Shown here one piece after another: positions 24,771-33,164 of a stretch of 35,321 nucleotides of DNA (within the stretch, counting starts at the first letter, position 1; every line of letters begins with the position of its first letter). Under the pieces are notes generated by a model. The model was given only the letters and a program-made list of their open reading frames with translations. It was not told the origin of the DNA and made no database searches. The translations under genes were made by a program, and so were the position numbers. The stretch is from JALWZX01 sp964506905 (lineage in GTDB: Bacteria; Patescibacteriota; WWE3; 2-01-FULL-39-13). The stretch is from assembly GCA_964506905.1 (NCBI GenBank), contig CAZDNW010000075.1, positions 1-35,321 of the forward strand, in the 5' to 3' direction.

Positions 24771-26120
24771 ATGAGCAAAGAAAATAAAAATAATACCAAC
24801 AATAAAAAAGAGAGCAATGTAAAACAAGTTGATATTGCGAAAGTAGCTCAAAAAGATGCATTACATCATTCTGCTGACTTAAAACAAATGAATCACGGTT
24901 TTAAGTTTCATAAGACGATTTTTATTCCTGTTTTTATTATGTTAATGACTGTTGGAATGGGTGCATTGGTTATATTCACGGCGTTTAAAACAAGTAATAC
25001 AGAAACATCAAATACGATGCCAGAAGATTCATACGCTGGTGTGTGTGTAACTGATGTAATTGAAATTAAAGATCAAAAGTATTTAACTTGTGCTGATAAT
25101 ACATGTGTAGAAACTACAGAAAAAACGGATTTAACATGTTCTGATGTTGGGTCGATTAACGGTTGCTTTGGTTGCGAAAACTTTGTTGCATCAGTTTCTG
25201 AAGGTGTTGCACCTTTAGAAGTTTCATTTGAATCTAGTGTTAAAAGTCAAAAACCAGTTTCTTATGCATTTGATTTTGGAGATAAATCAGATACATTAGA
25301 GACTGAAGATAATACAAACATAACACACACATACGCAGAACCTGGGAATTATACTGCTAAACTAAGAGTTGTATCAACAAATTCTGATAATCAACCGATA
25401 GAAGATTATTGTGAAACCCAAGTGAATGTATTGGCTGAAAAACCACCTGAAAAACCCGTTGAGTGTTTAGGTCTTACAGTAACACCAGAAAGTGGTGAAA
25501 TTCCGCTTAAAGCAACTTTTACGGCAAATGGTACTGGAGAAGACCCGCTTACATATAGGTATGTGTTTGGTGATGGACAAGAAATCACAACAGCTAATCC
25601 AACAATTGACCATGTATATAATGAAACCGGCGTGTATACAGCTAAAGTTTTTGTAATTTCTAATAAAAAGGAATCCCCAGAAACAGACGCATGTGTTGTA
25701 ACGATAGATGTTAAAGATATAAATATTCCGACAGAAATTGCTAATGCAGAAAATCCAAATGATCAAACTGTAGAAAATACCGAAGAGGCACAGGGTGCAC
25801 CTGTAACACATTTAGAATGTGTTAACCAAACATGCCAACCTATAGAGGGTTTAGGCGAGAATTTATGTAGTATAGATGCTGATTGTAAAAAGCAAACTAG
25901 GTTAGTATGTAAAAATCAAGCTTGTGTTGAGGTGTACGGACAAGGCGAAAACGAATGTCAAGTTAATGATGATTGCATAGTTACTACTGTTACCACACAA
26001 GACGAAAAACCAGTTGTTCCAGAAACAGGAATAGAAGATCAAATGTATTTGTACATTATACTAAGTATAGTTTTAATAATGATAGGTGGAATTACATTCA
26101 AAATGGGTAAAGAGAAATAA
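24771..26120 (+). CDS. PKD-domain surface protein with C-terminal VPETG sorting signal
   Basis: The 449-residue protein has an N-terminal membrane helix (about 52-73) after a charged stretch. Two PKD domains follow (about 145-218, with AFDFGDKSDT and HTYAEPGNYTAKLRV; and 230-306, with YVFGDGQE and HVYNETGVYTAKVFV). Two copies of a cysteine motif come next (ECVNQTC...GENLCSIDADC and VCKNQACVEVYGQGENECQ...DDC). The end is a sorting signal: VPETG at 416-420, a hydrophobic helix and the tail KMGKEK. PKD domains usually mediate binding. It is the last gene of the sortase operon and a likely substrate of that sortase. Confidence 0.9.
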   Translation: MSKENKNNTNNKKESNVKQVDIAKVAQKDALHHSADLKQMNHGFKFHKTIFIPVFIMLMTVGMGALVIFTAFKTSNTETSNTMPEDSYAGVCVTDVIEIKDQKYLTCADNTCVETTEKTDLTCSDVGSINGCFGCENFVASVSEGVAPLEVSFESSVKSQKPVSYAFDFGDKSDTLETEDNTNITHTYAEPGNYTAKLRVVSTNSDNQPIEDYCETQVNVLAEKPPEKPVECLGLTVTPESGEIPLKATFTANGTGEDPLTYRYVFGDGQEITTANPTIDHVYNETGVYTAKVFVISNKKESPETDACVVTIDVKDINIPTEIANAENPNDQTVENTEEAQGAPVTHLECVNQTCQPIEGLGENLCSIDADCKKQTRLVCKNQACVEVYGQGENECQVNDDCIVTTVTTQDEKPVVPETGIEDQMYLYIILSIVLIMIGGITFKMGKEK

Positions 26121-26297
26121 ATCTGTTGAACGTTATCCTTTTTACTTTGTTATATTGATTACTTATTAAATTACCAATTTGAAATATGTTATTGTATTTT
26201 AGAGCTTATCCAATGAAATTTGATAGAACTAAATAAAATTTTGCCAATGACGGTTTGATGTAATAGTAATTATGATATAGAAGAATGCAATAGGTTA

Positions 26298-27062
26298 TTA
26301 ATTATCCCCAATCACAAAGTTTATAAATAATGGATAATCTAACATGTTTACGGTGCCGTCGTGGTTAAAGTCATAATTAAAATCATTGTATTTCATGGCT
26401 GTTTTAAATTCTTCACTTATTACTTTTTCAACATTAACAGTTTGTATACCTAATACACTGTCAGTATTCTTTTTCGTGCTCGTATCATTGTTTTCATTAT
26501 TGGTCTCCTTTTCTTGAGAGTCTATTTTTTTCTGTAATTTCGACAGTGGAATAATGCCAAAATAGTCTTCTTTATTAAACTCATTTTGTTTACTTGTATC
26601 GTTTTCGTTTTCCTCAATCTTTTCTATTTCGGCTACGTCAGGTGCAGTTTTTCTTGTCTTAATATAATAAGTTGCATCTGTTGGATACATACCACTGGGA
26701 GTTTTTATTCTGTAATAATATGTAGTATCTTGTTGCAAATTTTCTAAAATTATTTTGTGATTTTTCGTTGGTGAATTTTCTACGATTTGTGTGCAGTTAC
26801 TTGGTTTTGATAAACAAGTGTTTTCAGAATTAGAATAATACAGTGTGTTTGCTGATTCTTCGTTGGTTTTCCATGTTATCGTGGCTGAAGTATTAGTAAT
26901 TGATTCTGGATATACATCAATAGGTATTATTTTTGTTAAATTAGCTTTTGATTTAGTATTTGTGGGCTTATTTACAAGTTGAACCCCAATCAATGCACTT
27001 GTTCCTATAGCAGCAATAAGTAAGAATGTTAAAAAACCCTTATACCCTTGTTTAGAATTCAT
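26298..27062 (-). CDS. Secreted or anchored Fn3-like protein with C-terminal dockerin-like repeat
   Basis: The 254-residue protein begins with a membrane or signal helix (about 9-28). A fibronectin-III-like domain follows at about 45-135 (TSATITWKTNEESANTLYY, then LQQDTTYYYRIKT), containing two cysteines. A Glu/Lys/Asn-rich linker leads to one dockerin-type calcium repeat at 231-242, DFNHDGTVNMLD, with the D-x-N-x-D-G...D ligand order, followed by a helix (YPLFINFVIGD). Canonical dockerins have two repeats; here only one is clear. The upstream gene, four bases away, encodes a cohesin-like protein, the natural partner of a dockerin. Confidence 0.82.
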   Translation of the reverse strand: MNSKQGYKGFLTFLLIAAIGTSALIGVQLVNKPTNTKSKANLTKIIPIDVYPESITNTSATITWKTNEESANTLYYSNSENTCLSKPSNCTQIVENSPTKNHKIILENLQQDTTYYYRIKTPSGMYPTDATYYIKTRKTAPDVAEIEKIEENENDTSKQNEFNKEDYFGIIPLSKLQKKIDSQEKETNNENNDTSTKKNTDSVLGIQTVNVEKVISEEFKTAMKYNDFNYDFNHDGTVNMLDYPLFINFVIGDN

Positions 27063-27065
27063 ACT

Positions 27066-27743
27066 TTACTGCTTGCGTTGTAGTGGATTAGCAAATACTA
27101 CCAACCCAAGACCCATTAGCGCAGCTGATAATATTGCATATGGCAGTAAATCATTAACTCCAGTTTCAGGAACTTCATCCGTTGCTGTCGGAGGAGTTTC
27201 TGTAGTCGGTGGAGTTTCCTCTGCAGGTGGTGTTGTGTTTTCTATTTGCAGTGTATATACACCATTTATTGTTTCTGTTAATAATTGTTCCCCATTTGCA
27301 CCCGCGATACTACTTCCAGAATCGATTGTTAATAGAACATCACCTGTTGTTGCAGTAGTGTCAAAATTGATTGATGCTACTTTAACCTTACCTGATTTAT
27401 ATGATCCTGCGTTATTTATTGCATTTATTGTAATTTGCGAAGTTGCTGGATCATTTGTCTTTTCTAAATAACTGTCAAAGTCACCATCTTCTATAGATAC
27501 TACATTTAAAATATTGGGGTATGTTATTTTTATATTTGCTGAAGCTATTTCTGGTTCCGATGTTGTTGATTCTACATATACACTTACCTTAAAATTATTT
27601 TTTGTAATAAGACCTGTTGCTGGTGTAATATATGCTGACGCAGCTAATACTGAAGTTGGTAGAGCTAAAACAGCAAATGAAACTATTAATGTAAATAAAA
27701 CTGAAAAGAATCTAGTTGTTTTTTTTGGCAGGTATTTATACAT
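27066..27743 (-). CDS. Cohesin-like domain protein with C-terminal VPETG sorting signal
   Basis: From ATG 27743 (225 aa): signal peptide at 1-34 ending VLAASA, a cohesin-like domain at about 35-165 (FKVSVYVES, then IASANIKITYPNILNVVSIEDGDF, and KVKVASINFDTTATTGDVLLTIDSGSSI split at FDT), a Thr/Pro/Glu-rich spacer, VPETG at 191-195, a hydrophobic helix and the tail NPLQRKQ. The spacer and sorting signal would span and anchor to the cell surface. A TTG at 27761 is a less likely start; TACAAT lies six bases before ATG 27743, fitting a leaderless transcript. It heads the cohesin-dockerin pair. Confidence 0.86.
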   Translation of the reverse strand: MYKYLPKKTTRFFSVLFTLIVSFAVLALPTSVLAASAYITPATGLITKNNFKVSVYVESTTSEPEIASANIKITYPNILNVVSIEDGDFDSYLEKTNDPATSQITINAINNAGSYKSGKVKVASINFDTTATTGDVLLTIDSGSSIAGANGEQLLTETINGVYTLQIENTTPPAEETPPTTETPPTATDEVPETGVNDLLPYAILSAALMGLGLVVFANPLQRKQ

Positions 27744-27845
27744 ATTAATATTGTATAACAAAATATAACTTTTCTCTAGAATTTATTTTATTCTACTTTA
27801 TACAAATAGTTTACCACAAGTATTTGTGTTTTGCATCAATAATAA

Positions 27846-28121
27846 TTATTTGTTCTTAACCGAATTAACAGATTTCATTAAAGATGCTTTTAATCTATTA
27901 GCTTTGTTCTTGTGGATAACATTATTTTTAGTAGCTTTGTCAATTGTTTTTTGAGCTACAATAACTTTTTCATTAATTTCCTCTTGTGTAGGGTTAGCTT
28001 TTGCAATGATTTCATTAACATCATCTAAAGCTTTTTTTATTTTACTTTTCCACCAGCGATTGTAGCTTGTTCGCCTTTTGGTTTTTCGTATCATTTTTTT
28101 TGCTTGCTTTGTGTTCGCCAT
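27846..28121 (-). CDS. rpsT: 30S ribosomal protein S20 (bS20)
   Basis: The 91-residue basic helical protein begins MANTKQAKKMIRKTKRR and continues with the family's helical bundle (SKIKKALDDVNE, KNNVIHKNKANRLKASL). bS20 binds 16S rRNA early in 30S assembly. The ATG at 28121 gives the classic MANTK start; an ATG four codons upstream would precede the predicted transcription start. The gene stands alone and is divergent from murJ. Confidence 0.96.
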   Translation of the reverse strand: MANTKQAKKMIRKTKRRTSYNRWWKSKIKKALDDVNEIIAKANPTQEEINEKVIVAQKTIDKATKNNVIHKNKANRLKASLMKSVNSVKNK

Positions 28122-28131
28122 AACAGTGAGC

Positions 28132-28160
28132 ATTGTAGCAGGTTATTGTTTGTCTATCAA
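28132..28160 (-). promoter_or_regulatory. Sigma-70-type promoter of rpsT
   Basis: On the minus strand TTGATA (28160-28155) and TACAAT (28137-28132) are separated by exactly 17 bases. Initiation about seven bases on would be near 28125, only some four bases before the MANTK start codon, so the transcript is effectively leaderless. Confidence 0.75.
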
Positions 28161-28185
28161 TAGGTATGATAACATTCTTTTGTTT

Positions 28186-29799
28186 ATGATTTCATCGTTT
28201 TTAAAGAACAGTTCTAAAGTTTTTAGGTCAAAGCAAGATACCATTATGTCTGCTGCGTTTGTTATAGCAGCAGTCTATACACTATCAGCTCTTCTGGGGT
28301 TTGTGAAAAATAGAATATTATCAGGTTATTTTGGTGATTCGGCCGAACTTGGTATATTTTTTGGTGCTGATGATATACCGAGTTTATTCTTTTCCTTGAT
28401 AGTATCCGGATCTTTAGCTGCAGCATTTATTCCTGTATATACAAAGGTTAAAAACCAAAGTGAAGAAAAGGCACATGAATTAACAGATAGCTTACTTAAT
28501 ACTTCGTTAATCCTTATTTTGTTTTTTGGGATTTTAGTTTATTTTACAGCTGATTCTATAGTCGCAAATATTTTCGCGAGAAATACTAGTTTAACAACAG
28601 ATGAAATGCATTTAATGGCGAGTCTAATGCGTACAATGATGATAGCGCAAGTTATCTTTGTTATTAGTACTTTTTTTACAAGTATTTTACAATCAAATAA
28701 GCATTTTATAATTCCGGCATTTGCACCAGTTATGTATAACATAGGTCAAATAGTATTTGTTGTTATTTTTGTTAAATGGTTTGGTATATACGCACCCGTT
28801 TACGGTATGATATTTGGTGCCTTATTACATATGGGAATTCAACTGCCTTTTGTACGAAAAGTTGGATACAGGTATAAGTTTAGGCTTGATATTAAAGATA
28901 AAGACTTTAGGGAATTCTATCGTTTATTAATTCCAAGAATATTGGGGCAAGCAATTTATAAATTTATGACCCCGTTATATACAAATCTAGCATATTTCAT
29001 TTCTGCTTCGTCTAACGTTGTATTAACTTTTGCTGGAAATATAAGTAACGCCCCATTAAGAATTTTCGGTATGGCAATTGGACAAGCTGCATTACCCATA
29101 TTGTCGTTAACTTATATAAACAATGAAAAAGACGAATTTAGACGGTTATTAATAAAAACTCTGCATCAAATAGCATTCTTTGTTTTACCTGTAAGTATTT
29201 TAATGTTTATACTTAAAATTCCGTTGGTAAGATTGGCTGTTGGTGCCGAAAAATATTCATGGGAATCCACTGTTATGACTTCTTATACACTTGGGTTTTA
29301 TAGTGTTGCTTTAATAGCGCAATCCTTAACAATAGTGTTATCAAGATCTTTTTATGCGGTAAGAAACACAAAAACTCCTGTAATAATAGCCATTAGTTCG
29401 TTAGCAGTAAATGCACTACTGTCTATTATCTTTGTAAGATATCTGCATTTATGGGTATGGAGCTTAGCAGTTGCTACTATGATTGGAAGCTTTTTGCAAA
29501 TGATATTGCTTATAATTTTTCTATTTAGAAAAATTGGTAAAATAAACTTAGTCGATGTACTAGAACCTATTAACAAAATTGCAATCGCGTCGTTTATTAT
29601 GGGGATTGCTTTATATATCCCTTTCAAAGCCTTAGATGAGTTTATATTTAATACAACAAAAACAATTGATTTATTGATATTAACGGCAGTCGTTTCTGCA
29701 ATTGGTTTTGTTACATATATTGGATTGTCTAAGATAATGAAAATAGAAGAATTTGAATTAGTTGTGCATGTTAGTAAAAAGCTGAAAAATATATTTTAA
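28186..29799 (+). CDS. murJ: Lipid II flippase MurJ
   Basis: MurJ moves lipid II across the membrane for peptidoglycan synthesis. From ATG 28186 (MISSFLKNSSKVF; 538 aa) the protein has about 14 membrane helices of the MOP/MATE superfamily, with the MurJ-type opening helix LLGFVKNRILSGYFG, the FFGADDIPSLFFSLIVSGSL stretch and QAALPILSLTY in the middle. The reading frame is open back into rpsT, but those 36 codons overlap the S20 gene and its promoter and are not expected to be translated. TATGAT lies 15 bases upstream of the start. Confidence 0.95.
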   Translation: MISSFLKNSSKVFRSKQDTIMSAAFVIAAVYTLSALLGFVKNRILSGYFGDSAELGIFFGADDIPSLFFSLIVSGSLAAAFIPVYTKVKNQSEEKAHELTDSLLNTSLILILFFGILVYFTADSIVANIFARNTSLTTDEMHLMASLMRTMMIAQVIFVISTFFTSILQSNKHFIIPAFAPVMYNIGQIVFVVIFVKWFGIYAPVYGMIFGALLHMGIQLPFVRKVGYRYKFRLDIKDKDFREFYRLLIPRILGQAIYKFMTPLYTNLAYFISASSNVVLTFAGNISNAPLRIFGMAIGQAALPILSLTYINNEKDEFRRLLIKTLHQIAFFVLPVSILMFILKIPLVRLAVGAEKYSWESTVMTSYTLGFYSVALIAQSLTIVLSRSFYAVRNTKTPVIIAISSLAVNALLSIIFVRYLHLWVWSLAVATMIGSFLQMILLIIFLFRKIGKINLVDVLEPINKIAIASFIMGIALYIPFKALDEFIFNTTKTIDLLILTAVVSAIGFVTYIGLSKIMKIEEFELVVHVSKKLKNIF

Positions 29800-29824
29800 A
29801 TTAATATATATTTTTAAATAGATA

Positions 29825-30031
29825 TTATTCCTTTATTTTTTCCACTCGTATTCTTTGTTTTAAACCTTCAATTGTGTCTACATTTAAGTCAGAAGTGATT
29901 GGTGCAATATTACTTTTATAATTAGACTCTATATTTGGATTAACATGTGCGTGATATACTTCAAAAGCTGTCCAAAAAATCACAGCAATTAAAACAATTA
30001 TTAACAAATCTCTAGTGTTTTTACTTATCAT
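29825..30031 (-). CDS. Small one-helix membrane protein of the pilN-pilO cluster
   Basis: From ATG 30031 the protein has 68 residues: a membrane helix at about 8-27 and a short charged external domain ending in VEKIKE. The start overlaps the end of pilO by 11 bases. It holds the place that pilP or another pilus assembly accessory gene has in other genomes, but it has no recognisable PilP domain. A longer reading back to 30127 would overlap pilO deeply and is not preferred. Confidence 0.6.
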   Translation of the reverse strand: MISKNTRDLLIIVLIAVIFWTAFEVYHAHVNPNIESNYKSNIAPITSDLNVDTIEGLKQRIRVEKIKE

Positions 30032-30614
30032 TGTCTTTATAAAATGTACGTCCCTGAATTGAAACCGATACATAATCAGGAACGCCATTTTTTGTATTAG
30101 GAACCATATTAACAGAACTGATATCAAAAATTCTTAATGTGTTATTTAAATCTTTTATGTAACTTTTGACATTCTCATATTTTCCGCTTACTCGTAAATT
30201 AAATGTAAGAACATTTAGCTTAAGTGATTCATCATATTCTATTGAACTAAATGATACTACGGTTGTTTTTGTTCCGTTTTTTTTGTCTAAATAATTTATG
30301 TAGTTTAGTACAGTACCTTCGTCCCTGTTATCTGGAATTGCTTTATCTATAAATATTAAATCTGCATAAATGTCTTTATATAATTTGCGTATTTTTCGCA
30401 TTGTTTCTATTTTCGCTGTTAATTGTTCATCAATACTGTTGTATGTTGCTATATTTTTACGAAGTTTTACGGAAGTTACTAATGCAGGCCGTATAGCAAA
30501 TGCAATAAAAATAATTAGAAATATTAAAGTTAGTGAAATATATAAATAATCAGGTTTATCCTGTTTTATGTATCTATCTTTAGGTTCTATAAGTATTTTT
30601 GATCTATTCGTCAT
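30021..30614 (-). CDS. pilO: Type IV pilus assembly protein PilO-like
   Basis: The 197-residue protein has a cytoplasmic N-terminus, one membrane helix (about 24-44), a coiled coil (about 48-85) and a C-terminal ferredoxin-like fold with the VSGKYENVKSYIKDLNNTLRIFDISSV stretch (split at YIK) typical of PilO. PilO pairs with PilN to link the pilus motor to the envelope. The start overlaps pilN by 11 bases and its end overlaps a small membrane protein gene. Confidence 0.88.
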   Translation of the reverse strand: MTNRSKILIEPKDRYIKQDKPDYLYISLTLIFLIIFIAFAIRPALVTSVKLRKNIATYNSIDEQLTAKIETMRKIRKLYKDIYADLIFIDKAIPDNRDEGTVLNYINYLDKKNGTKTTVVSFSSIEYDESLKLNVLTFNLRVSGKYENVKSYIKDLNNTLRIFDISSVNMVPNTKNGVPDYVSVSIQGRTFYKDNDK

Positions 30615-31185
30615 TTCTAATTGGATCTCTAAGAATATTCATTTTAAAAGAATACTCTTTTGAATTTGTATCATAAGAACTAGATACTAAAACAACAGAC
30701 TTTACTTTAGGATTTGCAATTGTGTTGCCTATAAATGTCGCAAACGCTTCCGCTGAATTGACCTTTGCAGATAAAGAAATAACTTCGTTATTATATGAGA
30801 TTGAATCTAGAATCATACCTTGTGGAATTTTACTATCAAAACTTTCTAATTCCGCGAACCAATTTATTTGGTTTTTAGTTATCGTATCTATTGTATTTAC
30901 ATTCTTTTGAACTTCACGAAAATCTTTTTCTATGCTTTTTGTACTTTCTATTATCGCATTTTTATTTTCTATATTTTCTTTTAAATCTGATATGTCGCGA
31001 TCAAGTTTAAATCTAGATAAAAATACTAATAATACAATAGCTTCTGTTATGATAATTATTAGTTTGCCTCTGTTTGTGAAAAAATGGAAGAATTTATTAC
31101 TTATGCTAGAGTTAATGATTTCCTCCTCAGAAGGAACAAAATTCATCTCTTCTTTTTTTGACTTTGTAGATTTACCAGAGGGCAT
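30604..31185 (-). CDS. pilN: Type IV pilus assembly protein PilN-like
   Basis: The 193-residue protein has a charged cytoplasmic N-terminus, a membrane helix (about 41-58), a coiled coil (about 60-100) and a small C-terminal domain (MILDSISYNNEVISLSAKVNSAE, then a strand-helix pattern) as in PilN. It is first in a three-gene pilus cluster with pilO and a small membrane protein, divergent from lepA. TAAAAT lies seven bases before the ATG, fitting a leaderless start. Together with comFC this suggests surface pili and perhaps DNA uptake. Confidence 0.85.
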   Translation of the reverse strand: MPSGKSTKSKKEEMNFVPSEEEIINSSISNKFFHFFTNRGKLIIIITEAIVLLVFLSRFKLDRDISDLKENIENKNAIIESTKSIEKDFREVQKNVNTIDTITKNQINWFAELESFDSKIPQGMILDSISYNNEVISLSAKVNSAEAFATFIGNTIANPKVKSVVLVSSSYDTNSKEYSFKMNILRDPIRNDE

Positions 31186-31305
31186 TACCGTTATTTTAGC
31201 AAAAATGTATAATTTATACGAGTGTTATACTATCTTCTAAATATAGACAATTAATTCAAACTAAAAGATAATTAGATAAATATATTTTGCCCACGAATAG
31301 ATTAT

Positions 31306-33111
31306 ATGAATTACAAAAATATTAGAAACTTTAGCATTATTGCACATATAGATCATGGAAAATCAACTTTAGCTGACAGAATGTTAGAGATTACTGGTGT
31401 TGTAAAAAAAGCAGAGGGTCAGTTACTAGACAGTATGGAATTGGAACAGGAAAGAGGAATTACTATAAAACTTAAAGCAGTGCGAATGCCGTACAAAAAG
31501 AAAAATCAATCTGAAAAAGACGCCAAATACCAATTAAACATAATTGATACACCGGGGCATGTTGATTTCGGATACGAGGTATCTAGGGCTTTGGCTGCTT
31601 GTGAAGGTGCTGTACTTTTGGTAGATGCAACTCAAGGTGTTCAAGCTCAAACGATTGTAAATTTTGAGAAAGCCAAAGCCCTAAATCTAAAAATAATCCC
31701 TGTCTTAAACAAAATAGATTTGCCATCAGCTCAGATAGAAGAAACAATGTTTCAGTTAATAGATATGGGTTTTTCTGAAAATGAAATATTAAGTGTTTCG
31801 GCAAAAACTGGTGAAGGTGTAAAAGAGCTGTTAGATGAAATTGTTGATAAAATTCCACCGCCTGAAACTTGTTCTAAAGATACTGGTGAAACAAAAGCTT
31901 TAGTATTTGATTCGTATTATGACGAATTTAGAGGTGTTATTGCATTTGTAAAGGTTGAAGAAGGGGAATTTAAAGTTAATTCTGAGATAGAATTATTTGC
32001 CAGTAAAACCAAATCTAGAATAGTCGACTTAGGGTATTTATCTCCAAATGAAATCAAAGATAAAACTCTATCTTGTGGAGAAGTAGGATTTATTGCTACT
32101 GGCTTAAAGGATATTGCAAATGTTAGGGTTGGTGACACAATATTTATTCCAAAAGAAGATCAAAAGATAACGCCAATACCAGGTTATAAAGAACCTGTTC
32201 CAGTTGTGTTTTTAAGTTTTTATCCTGCTGATTCATCTGATTATTTAAAATTAAGAGAAGCTATGGAAAAGTTAAACTTAAGTGATGCTGCATTTACATT
32301 TCAACCTGAAAGCATAGGAGCAATAGGTAAAGGTTTTAGATGTGGGTTTTTAGGTTTACTTCACGCAGATATAATTCAAGAACGAATTGAAAGGGAATTT
32401 GATATAGAGGTTATAACAACCTCGCCTTCTGTTAGATATGAGATTGTTACCACAAAAGGCGAAAAGAAAATTATAAATTCTGCAACTGAATTTCCTGATC
32501 CAACAACATTAAAAGAGGTTAAAGAACCATGGGCAAAGTTAGATATATATACAACTTCAAAATACATGAGTGCTGTTATGGATTTATGTAAATCAAGAAG
32601 AGCGATATACATTGGAACAGATCAGTTTGATGCTACAAGAGTAAGAGTATCTTATGAAATCCCATTAATAGAAATTATTATAGATTTTTATGACAAACTA
32701 AAATCTATATCTTCTGGATATGCGTCAATCGATTATGAAGTTTTAGATTATAGACCAACAAATGTTGTAAAAATAGATATATTAGTTGCAGGAGATTTGA
32801 TAGCCCCGTTAAGTCAGCTTGTACAAAGGGCAAATGCACAACAAGAAGGTAAAAGAATAGTTAGTAAGTTAAAAGAATTAATTCCTAGACAGCAATTTAA
32901 AGTGTCTATACAAGCAGCAATAGGTGGTAAAATTATTGCAAGAGAAAACATATCGCCTGTTAGAAAAGATGTTACCGGGCACCTGTATGGTGGCGATGTT
33001 ACTAGAAAAATGAAACTATTAGAAAAACAAAAGAAAGGTAAAAAGCGAATGAAAAGATTTGGAAAAGTAGACATACCTCAAAATGTATTTTGGAAAGTAA
33101 TGGAAAGATAA
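31306..33111 (+). CDS. lepA: Elongation factor 4 (LepA)
   Basis: EF4 is a ribosome-associated GTPase that acts in translation and 30S biogenesis. The 601-residue protein has G1 AHIDHGKST at 13-21, the switch I region EQERGITIK, G3 DTPGHVDF at about 82-89, G4 NKID and the following LepA-specific domains ending in the basic C-terminal helix (KKGKKRMKRFGKVDIPQNVF). Length and motifs are normal. It is divergent from pilN; the GH1 gene follows 53 bases downstream after an AT-rich inverted repeat (GATTTAA/TTAAATC). Confidence 0.97.
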   Translation: MNYKNIRNFSIIAHIDHGKSTLADRMLEITGVVKKAEGQLLDSMELEQERGITIKLKAVRMPYKKKNQSEKDAKYQLNIIDTPGHVDFGYEVSRALAACEGAVLLVDATQGVQAQTIVNFEKAKALNLKIIPVLNKIDLPSAQIEETMFQLIDMGFSENEILSVSAKTGEGVKELLDEIVDKIPPPETCSKDTGETKALVFDSYYDEFRGVIAFVKVEEGEFKVNSEIELFASKTKSRIVDLGYLSPNEIKDKTLSCGEVGFIATGLKDIANVRVGDTIFIPKEDQKITPIPGYKEPVPVVFLSFYPADSSDYLKLREAMEKLNLSDAAFTFQPESIGAIGKGFRCGFLGLLHADIIQERIEREFDIEVITTSPSVRYEIVTTKGEKKIINSATEFPDPTTLKEVKEPWAKLDIYTTSKYMSAVMDLCKSRRAIYIGTDQFDATRVRVSYEIPLIEIIIDFYDKLKSISSGYASIDYEVLDYRPTNVVKIDILVAGDLIAPLSQLVQRANAQQEGKRIVSKLKELIPRQQFKVSIQAAIGGKIIARENISPVRKDVTGHLYGGDVTRKMKLLEKQKKGKKRMKRFGKVDIPQNVFWKVMER

Positions 33112-33164
33112 ATTAATTGCAAATGATTTAAAATTAATTAAATCTTATTGCACTATATAGCAAA

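Noticed and set aside
26121..26297. Terminator between the converging PKD and Fn3-dockerin genes
   Set aside because: The spacer is AT-rich and I could not find a convincing hairpin with a T run in either direction.
28078..28185. N-terminal extension of MurJ by 36 hydrophobic residues
   Set aside because: It overlaps rpsT and its promoter on the other strand, and MISSFLKNSSKVF at 28186 is a normal MurJ start.
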